From Bradyrhizobium australiense (lineage in GTDB: Bacteria > Pseudomonadota > Alphaproteobacteria > Rhizobiales > Xanthobacteraceae), in assembly GCF_013114825.1 (NCBI RefSeq), contig NZ_JAAVLX010000011.1, positions 62,001 to 126,000 of the forward strand: 64,000 bases of DNA, given 5' to 3'. Under the pieces are notes generated by a model that saw only the letters and a program-made list of their open reading frames with translations, did no database searches and was not told where the DNA came from. Within the stretch, counting starts at the first letter, position 1, and each line of letters opens with the position of its first letter. Below, one piece after another: positions 44,640-53,728 of the stretch. The position numbers were made by a program, and so were the translations under genes.

Positions 44640-45893
44640 TCAGGAGGATTTCTTCGGCCAGAAAGGCGCCGCCTGCGCGAGATCAGGCGGATAGACGGTG
44701 ACGGGCACGCCAGACTGCCACTGCACGACCACCACGCCGGCGCCGACACGACGGCCCTTTTCGTCGAACTTCAACTGACCGCCGGGATAGTGTTTCGAGG
44801 GGCCGCCATCCATTGTCCGGAACGCTTCTGCAACCGCACGCCGATCGGCCTTGCCGGCCTTTTCGAGCGCCAGCTTCATCAGCCACATGTCGCCGTAGGT
44901 CGAGATGACGTTCTGCGTCATCCAGGGCTCCTTGTACTTGGCCTTGAGCTCGGCGATCAGGTCCTCATGGCCTTTCGAGCCCCAGTTCGCGACGATCGTC
45001 ATGATGCCCTGGACGACTTCGGGGCTGACACTTTGCAGCATGTCGGGTTCGGCAATCGTGATCGAAAACGAGACCGTCGGAATCTTGCCCTGGCCCAGCC
45101 CGAACTCGTTGATTTTCTCAAGACCGAGTTTGGCGTCGGATACCGCGTTGGGCATGAAGAGCAGCAGGTCCGGACGGGCTGACCTGACCTTCTGGATCAG
45201 CGGCGTGGCGTCGGAAAGCGGCGGCGTCCAGACTTCCTCCAGAATCAACTGAAGGCCCTCCTGCGCGAAGATCTTCTCTTTCAGCGCCTTCGCGGTCGCA
45301 ACCGACGTCGCAGTATTGTCCATCAGCATCGCCACCGTCTTCGGACGCTTGCCCGACGCCTTTTCGGCGAGCTTCATCAGTTCGGGCAGGCCGAGTTCGG
45401 ACTGCCGGCTTGCGGGTGCCGCGGTCTGGAAGATGTATTTGAAGCCACGCTCGGTCAGCAGATCCGAATAGGAGAGGGTGAGCATCGGCAGTTCGGCGCG
45501 CTCGGTGACCTCGGTCACCGCCAGCGTGAAGGAGCTGAGATATGAGCCGGTGGCGGCGACCAGATCGGTCTCCTGCGCCACCATACGCTGCGCAGCGTTC
45601 TTGGCCTTTTCGGTGGTATCGCCGCAATCGATCACGACGAGCTTGAGCTTGGCGCCGCCGAGCGACTTGATGCCGCCCTGCGCATTGATGTGTTCGATGC
45701 CCATCTCAGCGCCCATGCGCATCACTTGGCCGGGGCGGGTATAGATGCCGGAAAGCGGCACGATCAGGCCGACCTTGACCTCGGCCGGCGCTTGCGCCCG
45801 CGCGATCGTCGAAAGTCCCATGGCGGCTGCGCCGGAAAGCACGGTTCGGCGCGTGAGCGACGTTTTTGACGTCTTGTTATTTTGTTGGCTCAT
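44640..45893 (-). CDS. Branched-chain amino acid-type ABC transporter substrate-binding protein (paralogue)
   Basis: A 417-residue binding protein closely related to its neighbour. Tat-like motif LTRRTVLSGAA, cleavage near IARAQ, then the PBP type 1 domain with HINAQGGIKSLGGAK. ATG 45893 is chosen because GGGAGGAAAA stands right before it; the ORF can extend 4 codons. The ligand-pocket region differs from the paralogue (TSATAGSQAKQAL versus TAAPASRQSELGL), which may extend the substrate range of one transporter. Confidence 0.92.
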   Translation of the reverse strand: MSQQNNKTSKTSLTRRTVLSGAAAMGLSTIARAQAPAEVKVGLIVPLSGIYTRPGQVMRMGAEMGIEHINAQGGIKSLGGAKLKLVVIDCGDTTEKAKNAAQRMVAQETDLVAATGSYLSSFTLAVTEVTERAELPMLTLSYSDLLTERGFKYIFQTAAPASRQSELGLPELMKLAEKASGKRPKTVAMLMDNTATSVATAKALKEKIFAQEGLQLILEEVWTPPLSDATPLIQKVRSARPDLLLFMPNAVSDAKLGLEKINEFGLGQGKIPTVSFSITIAEPDMLQSVSPEVVQGIMTIVANWGSKGHEDLIAELKAKYKEPWMTQNVISTYGDMWLMKLALEKAGKADRRAVAEAFRTMDGGPSKHYPGGQLKFDEKGRRVGAGVVVVQWQSGVPVTVYPPDLAQAAPFWPKKSS

Positions 45894-45926
45894 TTTTCCT
45901 CCCAATGGCTTGTTGATCGTTTGTTG

Positions 45927-46634
45927 TCACATGCCGAGATAGGCCTTGCGCACGCGGTCGTCCGCTCGCAAGGTTTCGTTGTTGCCTTCGAGCGCGACGC
46001 GACCGGCTTCGAGGACGTAGCCGTGATCGGCGGATTCCAGTGCTTCCGCCACGCGCTGTTCGACCAATAGAATTGTCAGCTTCGATTGCCGGCGGATCTC
46101 GATCAGCCGTTCGAAGATGAAATCGGCTACCGTGGGCGCGAGGCCCATCGAAGGTTCATCCAGCATCAGAAGTTTTGGCGACGACGCCAATCCCCGGCCG
46201 ACCGCCAGCATCTGCTGCTGTCCGCCCGACAATGTTCCTGCGAACTGGTCGCGGCGCTCGGCGAGCACGGGCAGCCATTCGAAGATGCGCTCGATGTTGC
46301 GCTTCCAGTCGCGGTGGCCTGCTTCGGTCATCGCACCCATCTCGAGATTTTCCATCACCGTGAGCGAGGGAAAAACCTGTCGGCCTTCGGGGACATGGGC
46401 GATGCCGAGATGCGGGCGGCGCGCGGGATGGATCGACAACAGGTCGGTCCCCTCGAACGTGATCGTGCCGGCGCTCGGCCGCACGATTCCGGAGATCGTC
46501 TTGAACAGCGTGGTCTTGCCGGCGCCGTTCGGGCCGACGATGGCGACGAACTGCCCCTGTTCGACCTTGATCGAGACGCCGTTCAGAACCGGAATTGCCG
46601 AATAGCCGGCGGTCAGCCCTTCAATTTGGAGCAT
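45927..46634 (-). CDS. livF: Branched-chain amino acid-type ABC transporter ATPase (LivF)
   Basis: A 235-residue ATPase. Walker A GPNGAGKTT, signature LSGGQQQMLAVGRGL, Walker B LLMLDEPSMGLAP and VEQRVAEAL are present, and the end YVLEAGRVALEGNN is typical of LivF. ATG 46634 lies at the conserved start; it overlaps the fused permease-ATPase gene by 14 nt. It forms the second nucleotide-binding subunit next to the LivG-like domain of that fusion. Confidence 0.93.
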   Translation of the reverse strand: MLQIEGLTAGYSAIPVLNGVSIKVEQGQFVAIVGPNGAGKTTLFKTISGIVRPSAGTITFEGTDLLSIHPARRPHLGIAHVPEGRQVFPSLTVMENLEMGAMTEAGHRDWKRNIERIFEWLPVLAERRDQFAGTLSGGQQQMLAVGRGLASSPKLLMLDEPSMGLAPTVADFIFERLIEIRRQSKLTILLVEQRVAEALESADHGYVLEAGRVALEGNNETLRADDRVRKAYLGM

Positions 46635-48399
46635 GGGCCATCCATCTTTTGCCGAGATAGGCCTCGATGACGCGGCTGTCGCGCGTGACAGCTTCCGGTT
46701 CGCCCTCCACAATCACTGCGCCATGATCGAGAACGAGGAAACTGTCGACCAGGCGGACCATGGCCTGCATGGTATGCTCGATGATCGCGATCGTCATGCC
46801 GTCGCGGGCGAGACGCTGGATCACCGTCACGACCTCGTTGGCTTCGTCATGCCCGAGGCCCGCCAGCGTTTCGTCGAGCAACAGGATTCGGGGTTGCCCG
46901 GCGAGCGCACGGGCCAGTTCCATCAGCCGCAATTCCTTGGTCGTGAGCTCGCCGGCGATGCGGTCGGCAATGTCGGACAAGCCGACACGCGTGATCGCCT
47001 CGGTCGCCAGCTGCTTTGCTTCGGCGTCCGTCCTGGCGCGGACATAGGCGCCCACCACGACATTGTCCGAAATCGACATACGCAGGAACGGACGCATGAT
47101 CTGGAAGGTCCGGCCGATGCCGGCCTCGCAGAGCTCGTGTGGCTTGCGGCCTGACATGTCGCGCCCGTCGAGCAGAATCTCGCCGGTGCCGGGTCGCAGG
47201 AATCCGTTCAGCAGATTGAATAGTGTGGTCTTGCCGGCGCCATTCGGGCCGATGATTCCAAGGATCTCATTGCGCCGCAGTTTGAAGCTGACGTTTTGGA
47301 CCGCCTTTAGTCCGCCAAAGGACCGCGACAGGTTGCGGACTTCGAGCACCACTTCGCCGGCGCCCTTAGGCCGTTCCGGGCGTGACCGGCTGGCGATGGC
47401 GGCGGCAGGTTGAACTGGCGCGCTCGGGGTCGCCGCAGCGGGCGAGGTCACGCGCTTCCGCAAGAAATCGCGCAATTTCCAGAACAGTCCCTCAGGCGCG
47501 ACCAGGATGACCGATATGATCGCAAGACCGAAGATCACGCCTTGAATGCCGGGAAAGCGCGAACCCGCCTCAGCGTTGAGGGTTTCGGCAAGCGGGATCA
47601 GGATCACGGAGCCGATCACCGGTCCCCAGACCGTTCCTACCCCTCCGAACATCGCGACCGTCAGCGCCTGCGCGGATACCAGCATGCCGAACACCGATTG
47701 CGGGGTCACCACCAGCAGCACGACGGCGTAGAACCCGCCGATCGCCCCGGCAATCGCCCCGCTCAAGGTGATGGCGCGCAGCTTCCAGGCCAACGTGTTG
47801 ATGCCGGCTGCCTCGGCCGCGGCTTCGTTCTGCTTGATCGCCAGCAGTGCCATGCCGAACCGCGATTTTTCGATCACCCGGGTGAGCAGGATCGTCCCGA
47901 GCATCATGGCGAGCGCCAGCAAAGTGTAGAGACGGGGATCCGAAAACTGCATGTAGGCGATCGGATTGTCGCGCTTGATCGGTAATGTAACTTCCTGGAA
48001 GCCGAGCCATTCGAACACGTAGAGAATGGCGAGCGGATAGGCGAGCATCGCCAGCGCGAAGTAGTGTCCCGACAGCCGGAATGTCGGAAATCCGATCAGG
48101 AACCCGGCGATGCCGCCAAGCATGGCTGCGATCGGGATCAGCATCCACGGCGAAAGATCGAAATAGATCTGACCGAGCGCAGTGGTGTAGGCGCCAATTC
48201 CGAAGAACGCGGCATGGCCGAACGAGATCAGGCCGGTATATCCGCTGAGCAGATTCCAGGATAAGCCGAACACCGCCCACACCGGCACCAGCGTCATCAC
48301 CAGCTGGTAATACGAATTGGTGACGCTCAGCGACAGCGCAGCATAGAGCGCGGTGAAAACAAGAATGGGGAGGAGCGATCGCAGGTTTTGCATCGTCAC
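46621..48399 (-). CDS. Fused ABC permease-ATPase (LivM-LivG fusion)
   Basis: A 592-residue two-domain protein. Residues 1 to about 320 are a LivM-type permease (LSWNLLSGYTGLISFGHAAFFG, ~8-10 helices). A Pro/Ala-rich linker at about 320-350 follows. From about 350 on is a LivG-type ATPase with Walker A GPNGAGKTT and Walker B ILLLDETLAGL. The ABC signature is degenerate (LTTKELRLMELARAL instead of LSGGQ-like), as in some LivG proteins. GTG 48399 overlaps the LivH stop (GTGA); ATG 48393 is the alternative. Fusion fixes a 1:1 ratio of permease and ATPase. Confidence 0.92.
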   Translation of the reverse strand: MTMQNLRSLLPILVFTALYAALSLSVTNSYYQLVMTLVPVWAVFGLSWNLLSGYTGLISFGHAAFFGIGAYTTALGQIYFDLSPWMLIPIAAMLGGIAGFLIGFPTFRLSGHYFALAMLAYPLAILYVFEWLGFQEVTLPIKRDNPIAYMQFSDPRLYTLLALAMMLGTILLTRVIEKSRFGMALLAIKQNEAAAEAAGINTLAWKLRAITLSGAIAGAIGGFYAVVLLVVTPQSVFGMLVSAQALTVAMFGGVGTVWGPVIGSVILIPLAETLNAEAGSRFPGIQGVIFGLAIISVILVAPEGLFWKLRDFLRKRVTSPAAATPSAPVQPAAAIASRSRPERPKGAGEVVLEVRNLSRSFGGLKAVQNVSFKLRRNEILGIIGPNGAGKTTLFNLLNGFLRPGTGEILLDGRDMSGRKPHELCEAGIGRTFQIMRPFLRMSISDNVVVGAYVRARTDAEAKQLATEAITRVGLSDIADRIAGELTTKELRLMELARALAGQPRILLLDETLAGLGHDEANEVVTVIQRLARDGMTIAIIEHTMQAMVRLVDSFLVLDHGAVIVEGEPEAVTRDSRVIEAYLGKRWMAHAPN

Positions 48400-49346
48400 G
48401 TCCTCTCGACCATGCGTCCGAAGAAGCCTTGCGGACGGAAGAAGATGATCAGGAGGAAGACGGCGAAGATCGCCGCGTTCTGCAGTTGCGTCGGCAGCAC
48501 CAGCGTCGACATCTGCTGCACCAGGCCGATGGTCATGCCGCCCCAGAAGGCGCCGATAATGCTGCCCATGCCGCCGAGCACGACGCCGGCATACATGACG
48601 ATGACATATTCAACGCCAACGAAGGGATGAAACGGATAGTTGGTGGCGAGCAGGCCGCCGGCAATCGCTGTTATGCCGGTGCCGAGCGCGAAGGCAACCC
48701 GATGCGCGCGATCGACGTCGATCCCCATATAGGTTGCCGCCGTCGGATTATCGGCTGCGGCCCGCAGCGACTTTCCGAGCCGCGATCGCGTGATCAACAG
48801 CGTCAGCAGTATCATCGTTACCAGGGAGACTACGGCGTCGATGCCGCGCGCCTTGTTGACGAAGACACTGACGTCATGGAACAACGGCCCGAGCTCCCAG
48901 GCCGAGCTCGACAGCGGCGTGCGAATCGATGCCAGCACCGAACCGAACACGATCAGGCCGCCGTTTTGCAGGATCAGCGCGATCCCGAGCGTCAGAATGA
49001 GCTGGGCGTAGTGACCTTCACCCTCGAGGGAGGTGGTGCGCGTGCCTGATACGCGCGAGATCAGGGCGAGATGGACCGCGTAACCGAACACCGCGAGCAC
49101 TGGACCGGCAAGAAGAATTGCCACGAACGGCCCAATGGCGTTGCCGAAAGTGGCCTGCACGCCGAGCGCGGTGAAGAAGTAGAACGCCGAATACATGCCG
49201 AGCATCATGAAGTCGCCCTGGGCGAAGTTGATGACCCGCATGACGCCGAAAATCAGGCCGAGCCCGACACACATCAGGCCATAGACCGCGCCGATCAGAA
49301 GCCCGGCGGTCAAAGCCTGCAGAAATCCTTCGAGCGCTGCGGTCAC
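48396..49346 (-). CDS. livH: Branched-chain amino acid-type ABC transporter permease (LivH)
   Basis: A 316-residue inner-membrane permease. YGLMCVGLGLIFGVMRVINFAQGDFMMLG near the N terminus is the LivH signature, and GGMGSIIGAFWGGMTIGL lies near the C terminus. It has about eight helices. The stop overlaps the fused gene start. It is 103 nt downstream of a PrpD-family gene on the same strand, so transporter and enzymes may be co-transcribed. Confidence 0.93.
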   Translation of the reverse strand: MTAALEGFLQALTAGLLIGAVYGLMCVGLGLIFGVMRVINFAQGDFMMLGMYSAFYFFTALGVQATFGNAIGPFVAILLAGPVLAVFGYAVHLALISRVSGTRTTSLEGEGHYAQLILTLGIALILQNGGLIVFGSVLASIRTPLSSSAWELGPLFHDVSVFVNKARGIDAVVSLVTMILLTLLITRSRLGKSLRAAADNPTAATYMGIDVDRAHRVAFALGTGITAIAGGLLATNYPFHPFVGVEYVIVMYAGVVLGGMGSIIGAFWGGMTIGLVQQMSTLVLPTQLQNAAIFAVFLLIIFFRPQGFFGRMVERT

Positions 49347-49449
49347 CGCTCACCTCGCATCACGCGGAATAATATGGGACTTGGACTTGCTGCCGGCGTC
49401 ATCGGCCCTCGTTTGCTCATTGCGTCCCCTATCTTCTTGTTCTCATTCA

Positions 49450-50847
49450 TCATGATGCTGGCCGGAGCAGCCGCCCCGCCGGCTCGAGCCGGCATTGTCT
49501 GGCGATGACGCCGCTGTCCGGCAGCAGTTCGCAGCCGTCGACAAGCTCCTCCAGACTGCGCGCGCGATTGCCACCGATGGCGTCAGTGGCGGCCTGACGA
49601 AAGCGGGTGCGGATTTCCCGCGGCGTGGCCGCTATGACATTGTCAAGGCGCCGCCGGACCGTATTTCCATTGCGCAGGACGATCGAGATTTCGGCGCCCT
49701 GCTGAGCCGGGAAGGCGGCGGTGAAGGTGGAATCACATTGCAGGTCGGTCTGCTCGACCAGACGCAGGATCTTGGGATCATTGATCTCTGCGTAATTGTC
49801 CTCTTCGATTGCGCCGCGGGCGAGCACCGCGGCGACGCTGAAGGGAATGCTCATCTTGGCTTGCAGCGCATTCCGGTAAGGCCCTCGGGAATCGCAGCCG
49901 GGATAACGCGCCGCCGCTTCGGCAACGAGGATCGAAACCGCCTCGATCTCTTCCGGATTCTTAAGCTCGCGAGCCGCCCGCAACGCGGCCTGCGCGGCGG
50001 TTTGCGCAAAATTGCAGGCAGGAACCTGCTTGTTGTAGACGGCCATGATTTCCGGCTCCGAGCCTGCAAACAAACGGATGCCGGTAGGCGCGGGCTGGCG
50101 CCGGTAGGCCGCAAACAGTCCGGCTTCGCCTTCGAGGATGGTTTCCGAAGCACAGGCGCCGGCTTCCGCCAGTTCAATCGCCGTGATGGCGTTGCGGGCG
50201 GCAAAGCCCGGGTGGAAATACATCTCCGAACCGCCGGCATGCGGCCATTCGTTCAGGCCGGACGATGTATTGGCGGCAACCGAAATTGCGCTCGTCGCTG
50301 CATCTTCGGTAAGACCCAACGCGCGACTTCCCGCAAGAGCTGCTCCCAGCGGAGCGACGAGGCCGGTCGGCCGATAGAGGCGCGCCAGATCGGCGTCGAA
50401 GAGGGCTCGCCCGATCTGCGCGCCGGCCTCGTAGCCGACGATCGCAGCCGCAAGCAGGGTGGCGCCAGACAGCGACGTTCGTTCGGACAGCGCGAGCAGC
50501 GTCGGCCAGTTCACGACGCCATGATGGCAGATGCTGGCGGCGTGCATGTCTTCGCGCACCAAGCCATGGCCGAGCGTCGCGTTGGCGAAGGCCGCGTCGC
50601 CTGGCGTCGCAAGCTTGCTTGTCCCGATGATGGTCGCGCCGTTCTCGGTGTGGCGCGCGACGCTGATCGCCTGACGGCTCCACGGATGATGACGTGCCTC
50701 GAATGCGCAGGAAAGGAAGTCCAGAAGGCAAATCTTGGCCTTGGCGATGACGCTCTCGTCGAATTGGCCGATCTCGACGGCGAGCGACGCGCGGGCCAGT
50801 TGCCGCGCCAGAGGCGTCTCGTTCGATCCGCTCGACCCGATTGTCAT
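49450..50847 (-). CDS. MmgE/PrpD family protein
   Basis: A 465-residue protein of the 2-methylcitrate dehydratase / cis-aconitate decarboxylase superfamily. The helical N-terminal domain has KICLLDFLSCAFEARHH and the segment HGVVNWPTLLALSE. The C-terminal lid domain has AKMSIPFSVAAVLARG. ATG 50847 follows AGGAACG. No 2-methylcitrate synthase or lyase is nearby, so propionate metabolism is unlikely; a hydroxy-acid dehydration is the best guess. A long antisense open frame covers it but has no features of a gene. Confidence 0.9.
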   Translation of the reverse strand: MTIGSSGSNETPLARQLARASLAVEIGQFDESVIAKAKICLLDFLSCAFEARHHPWSRQAISVARHTENGATIIGTSKLATPGDAAFANATLGHGLVREDMHAASICHHGVVNWPTLLALSERTSLSGATLLAAAIVGYEAGAQIGRALFDADLARLYRPTGLVAPLGAALAGSRALGLTEDAATSAISVAANTSSGLNEWPHAGGSEMYFHPGFAARNAITAIELAEAGACASETILEGEAGLFAAYRRQPAPTGIRLFAGSEPEIMAVYNKQVPACNFAQTAAQAALRAARELKNPEEIEAVSILVAEAAARYPGCDSRGPYRNALQAKMSIPFSVAAVLARGAIEEDNYAEINDPKILRLVEQTDLQCDSTFTAAFPAQQGAEISIVLRNGNTVRRRLDNVIAATPREIRTRFRQAATDAIGGNRARSLEELVDGCELLPDSGVIARQCRLEPAGRLLRPAS

Positions 50848-50879
50848 CGCAATCGTTCCTCGCTCGGCTTTCCCAGATC

Positions 50880-51773
50880 TTAGCCGCGCATTTCCACACC
50901 GGCCCACTCTTCAAGGACCTTTGCGATCGACGTGAAATCGGACGACGCGCCATACTTGGCGTTGGTGATCGCAAGCATCTGCCGAACCACGGATCCGCAG
51001 ACCATTGGCACACCCATGGCCTCGGCTTCATCGATGCAAAGCCGCACATCCTTGTAGGAAAGACCAGTGGTGAAACCGAAATCGAAGGTGCCGGGAAGCA
51101 CGGCGCGCGGAAACTTGTCTTCGGATGCGCTGTTGCGGCCGCTGCTGACATTGATGATGTCGATCAGCACCTTGGCGTCGACGCCGCCCTTGACGCCCAT
51201 AGCGACCGCTTCCGACGTGATCACCAGGGCGGCCGCCGCCATCAGATTGTTGGCGAGCTTTGCAGTCTGCGCCGTGCCCGGTTTGTCGCCGGTATAAAAC
51301 AGTTTTCCGAAGTGCTTCAGGATCGGCTGCACCGTCTCATAGGTGTCCTTGGGGCATGACACCATGACGGCGAGCGTGCCGTTCACCGCGCCCTTGATGC
51401 CGCCGCTGACGGGAGCATCCACCAGCGTCAGATTTCTGGATTTGAACCCTTCTGCGATCAGCTTGGCCGCGCCGGGGCCGCTGGTGGACAGGTCGATTAC
51501 GATGCTGGCGCGGTTTCCCGCAATGATTCCGTCGGGTCCCAGCGTGACGGTCTTGACGATGTCGGGAGTCGGCAGGCTCGCCAACACGATATCCGCCGAC
51601 GAAGCAACCTCGGCTGGGGATTTTGCCAGACGCGCCCCGCGCGCGACGAGCGGATTGGTGGCCTCGCTTTGCGTGTCGTAGACGCACAGGGAGTAGCCGG
51701 CATCCATCAATCGTCCGGCCATCGGCCCACCCATGCGGCCCGTTCCCACGAAGCCGATCGTCTCTCCCGCCAT
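50880..51773 (-). CDS. NAD(P)-dependent beta-hydroxyacid dehydrogenase (3-hydroxyisobutyrate dehydrogenase family)
   Basis: A 297-residue beta-hydroxyacid dehydrogenase. The Rossmann motif GFVGTGRMGGPMA is at residues 7-19. DAPVSGGIKGA is the substrate loop, and KLANNLM carries the catalytic Lys. The family includes tartronate semialdehyde reductase and 3-hydroxyisobutyrate dehydrogenase. It is the first gene of the minus-strand arm, directly facing the second PrpD gene over a 183-bp promoter region. Confidence 0.92.
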   Translation of the reverse strand: MAGETIGFVGTGRMGGPMAGRLMDAGYSLCVYDTQSEATNPLVARGARLAKSPAEVASSADIVLASLPTPDIVKTVTLGPDGIIAGNRASIVIDLSTSGPGAAKLIAEGFKSRNLTLVDAPVSGGIKGAVNGTLAVMVSCPKDTYETVQPILKHFGKLFYTGDKPGTAQTAKLANNLMAAAALVITSEAVAMGVKGGVDAKVLIDIINVSSGRNSASEDKFPRAVLPGTFDFGFTTGLSYKDVRLCIDEAEAMGVPMVCGSVVRQMLAITNAKYGASSDFTSIAKVLEEWAGVEMRG

Positions 51774-51956
51774 CGTCTCACTCCTTGTCGCGCCGCCTGA
51801 GGCGGGCGTTCGTTGTTCTTGTCGCGGCAGGGCCTCCCGGCCGCGTTTCGTCGAATTTCAAGATTGTCAGTCAATCTGTCAAGCATAAGATTCTTGTCGA
51901 CAGGTCGCGGTGCGTCGGAATAGGGTCGGAAAAACAAGGTCCGAGGAATTCGCTCC

Positions 51957-53300
51957 GTGCGGCAAGATGAAGCGCAAGGCGCCAGCACAACGCTCGCCGA
52001 TTTCGTTGCCAGCATCGCGTGGGCGGATGTCGCGGCGCAAAGTCACGAGGCGAAACGCTCGATCCTGAATTTCTTCGCGACCGCGCTGGGATCGGCGAAT
52101 GACCCTGCCGTTACCGGCGCGTTGCGGACGCTATTGCCATTCAGCGGCGCTGCGACATCCGCGGTGATCGGCCGTCCGGAACGGCTCGATGCGATGGGCG
52201 CGGCGTTCGTCAACGCCGTTTCGGCCAATCTGCTTGATTTCGACGACACCCACCTCGATACGATCATTCATCCAGCGGCGCCGGTCGCGGCGCCCGTGCT
52301 TTCGTTGGCGCAAGCGCGAGGATTTTCGGGGCAAGCCGTTCTCACCGCATTCACTCTCGGCGTGGAAATTGAATGCCGCGTCGGCAACGCCGTATCCCCG
52401 GGACATTATGCACGTGGCTGGCACATCACCTCGACCTGCGGGGTGTTTGGCGCCGCCGCTGCCTGTGCCTGGCTGCTCGGGCTTTCGGCAGGCCAGATTG
52501 CACATGCGATCGGAATTGCGGCCAGTCAGTCGGCGGGGATTGTCGAAAATCTGCCGAGCGCAGCCAAGAATGTCAGTGTCGGCAATGCAGCGCGCAATGG
52601 CCTATTCGCGGCGTTGCTCGCGGCCGAGGACTATACCGCATCGCCACAGGCGATTGAAGGGCCGCTGGGCTGGGCTCGCGCCATGGGAGACGAACCCGAT
52701 ATTGGGCGTCTGACGGGAAATCTCGGCAAGACCTGGGAAATCGCGAAGAATACCTACAAGCCGTATCCGGCGGGCATCGTGTTTCATGCCGTGATCGACG
52801 CCTGCTTCAATTTGCGGGCAAAGCTTAACCGGCGCATCGACGATATCGCCCTCATCACGGTGCAGGGCTCCGCGCTTCTGCTGGCGCGGGGCGACCGTCC
52901 GGTTCGCAACGAACGTGATGCGCGGGTCAGCATTCATCATTGCGCCGCCTGCGCGCTGCTGCTGGGTACGGCCGGTGTCGCCGAATTCTCGGACGCGATC
53001 GTGTTTCGGCCCGATATCGCGGCTTTGCGTCAGAAGGTAGGGGCGGTGCTCGACGCTTCGCTTCCGGATGGCGCTGCGCGCGTCACGATCCAACTGGCGT
53101 CCGGAGAGACGTTCAGCGAGGCCGTGATGGCTGCAAGGGGCAGTCTTGCCGACCCGTTGTCGGATGGCGATATCGAAGCGAAATTGCGCGATTGCGCGCG
53201 GCTGGGTGGAAGCGATTGGGATATCGATCGCATCATCGGCGACGTTTGGCGTCTCGACACGCTTGCTGACGTCTCGAGTCTGGTGAGGGTGCATGGCTGA
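51957..53300 (+). CDS. MmgE/PrpD family protein (second copy)
   Basis: A 447-residue MmgE/PrpD protein, diverged from the copy at 49450-50847. LLDFDDTHLDTIIHPAAPV is the well-conserved active-site region of this superfamily, and HITSTCGVFGAAAACAWLLGL and YKPYPAGIVFHAVIDA follow. The frame opens at GTG 51957. The first copy reads HGLVREDMHAASICHHG in the same region, so the two probably act on different substrates. It starts the plus-strand arm. Confidence 0.9.
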   Translation: MRQDEAQGASTTLADFVASIAWADVAAQSHEAKRSILNFFATALGSANDPAVTGALRTLLPFSGAATSAVIGRPERLDAMGAAFVNAVSANLLDFDDTHLDTIIHPAAPVAAPVLSLAQARGFSGQAVLTAFTLGVEIECRVGNAVSPGHYARGWHITSTCGVFGAAAACAWLLGLSAGQIAHAIGIAASQSAGIVENLPSAAKNVSVGNAARNGLFAALLAAEDYTASPQAIEGPLGWARAMGDEPDIGRLTGNLGKTWEIAKNTYKPYPAGIVFHAVIDACFNLRAKLNRRIDDIALITVQGSALLLARGDRPVRNERDARVSIHHCAACALLLGTAGVAEFSDAIVFRPDIAALRQKVGAVLDASLPDGAARVTIQLASGETFSEAVMAARGSLADPLSDGDIEAKLRDCARLGGSDWDIDRIIGDVWRLDTLADVSSLVRVHG

Positions 53301-53345
53301 GCCCGCCGGTTGAAAGCCGTACTCAAACAATGGAAGGAGCCGATG

Positions 53346-53726
53346 ATGACTGAGTTGTTCGACAAGGGGTTGAAGGTCCGCAAGGAAGTGCTTGGCGAAG
53401 AGTACGTCAACAAATCCATCGCAGGCGCCGACGAATTCACCCGGACGATGGCGGAGTGGTCGACCGAGTTTTGCTGGGGCGCATTGTGGACCCGGCCTGG
53501 ACTCGACCGCCGCACCCGCAGCATCGTCAATCTGGCGATGCTTGGAGCGCTGAACCGGCCTCACGAACTGAAGCTGCATGTCAAGGGAGCGCTGAAGAAC
53601 GGCCTCACCAAGGATGAGATCAAGGAGATTCTGCTTCAGGTCGCCGTGTATTGCGGCATCCCCTCGGGTATCGATGCGTTCCGAAACGCGCGGGAGGCGT
53701 TCAATGAAGTTGAAACGAAATCCTGA
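53346..53726 (+). CDS. Carboxymuconolactone decarboxylase (CMD) family protein (second copy)
   Basis: A 126-residue PcaC-type protein, paralogous to 42949-43332. It shares FCWGALWTRPGL, RTRSIVNLAMLGALNRPHELKLH and AVYCGIPSGIDAFRNAR. ATG 53346 is 6 nt after GGAG; ATG 53343 is the alternative. It is 2 nt before the metallo-hydrolase gene, so the two are tightly linked and may act on a lactone and its product. Confidence 0.9.
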   Translation: MTELFDKGLKVRKEVLGEEYVNKSIAGADEFTRTMAEWSTEFCWGALWTRPGLDRRTRSIVNLAMLGALNRPHELKLHVKGALKNGLTKDEIKEILLQVAVYCGIPSGIDAFRNAREAFNEVETKS

Positions 53727-53728
53727 TC

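Noticed and set aside
49495-50883. Long plus-strand open frame (462 codons) antisense to the first PrpD gene
   Set aside because: It mirrors a well-conserved MmgE/PrpD gene, has no recognisable domains, and such antisense frames are expected in GC-rich DNA.
51893-51904. TGTCGACA core palindrome in the divergent promoter region of the 40-55 kb cluster
   Set aside because: Only 8 bp are perfectly symmetric, too short to claim an operator, although the position is suggestive.
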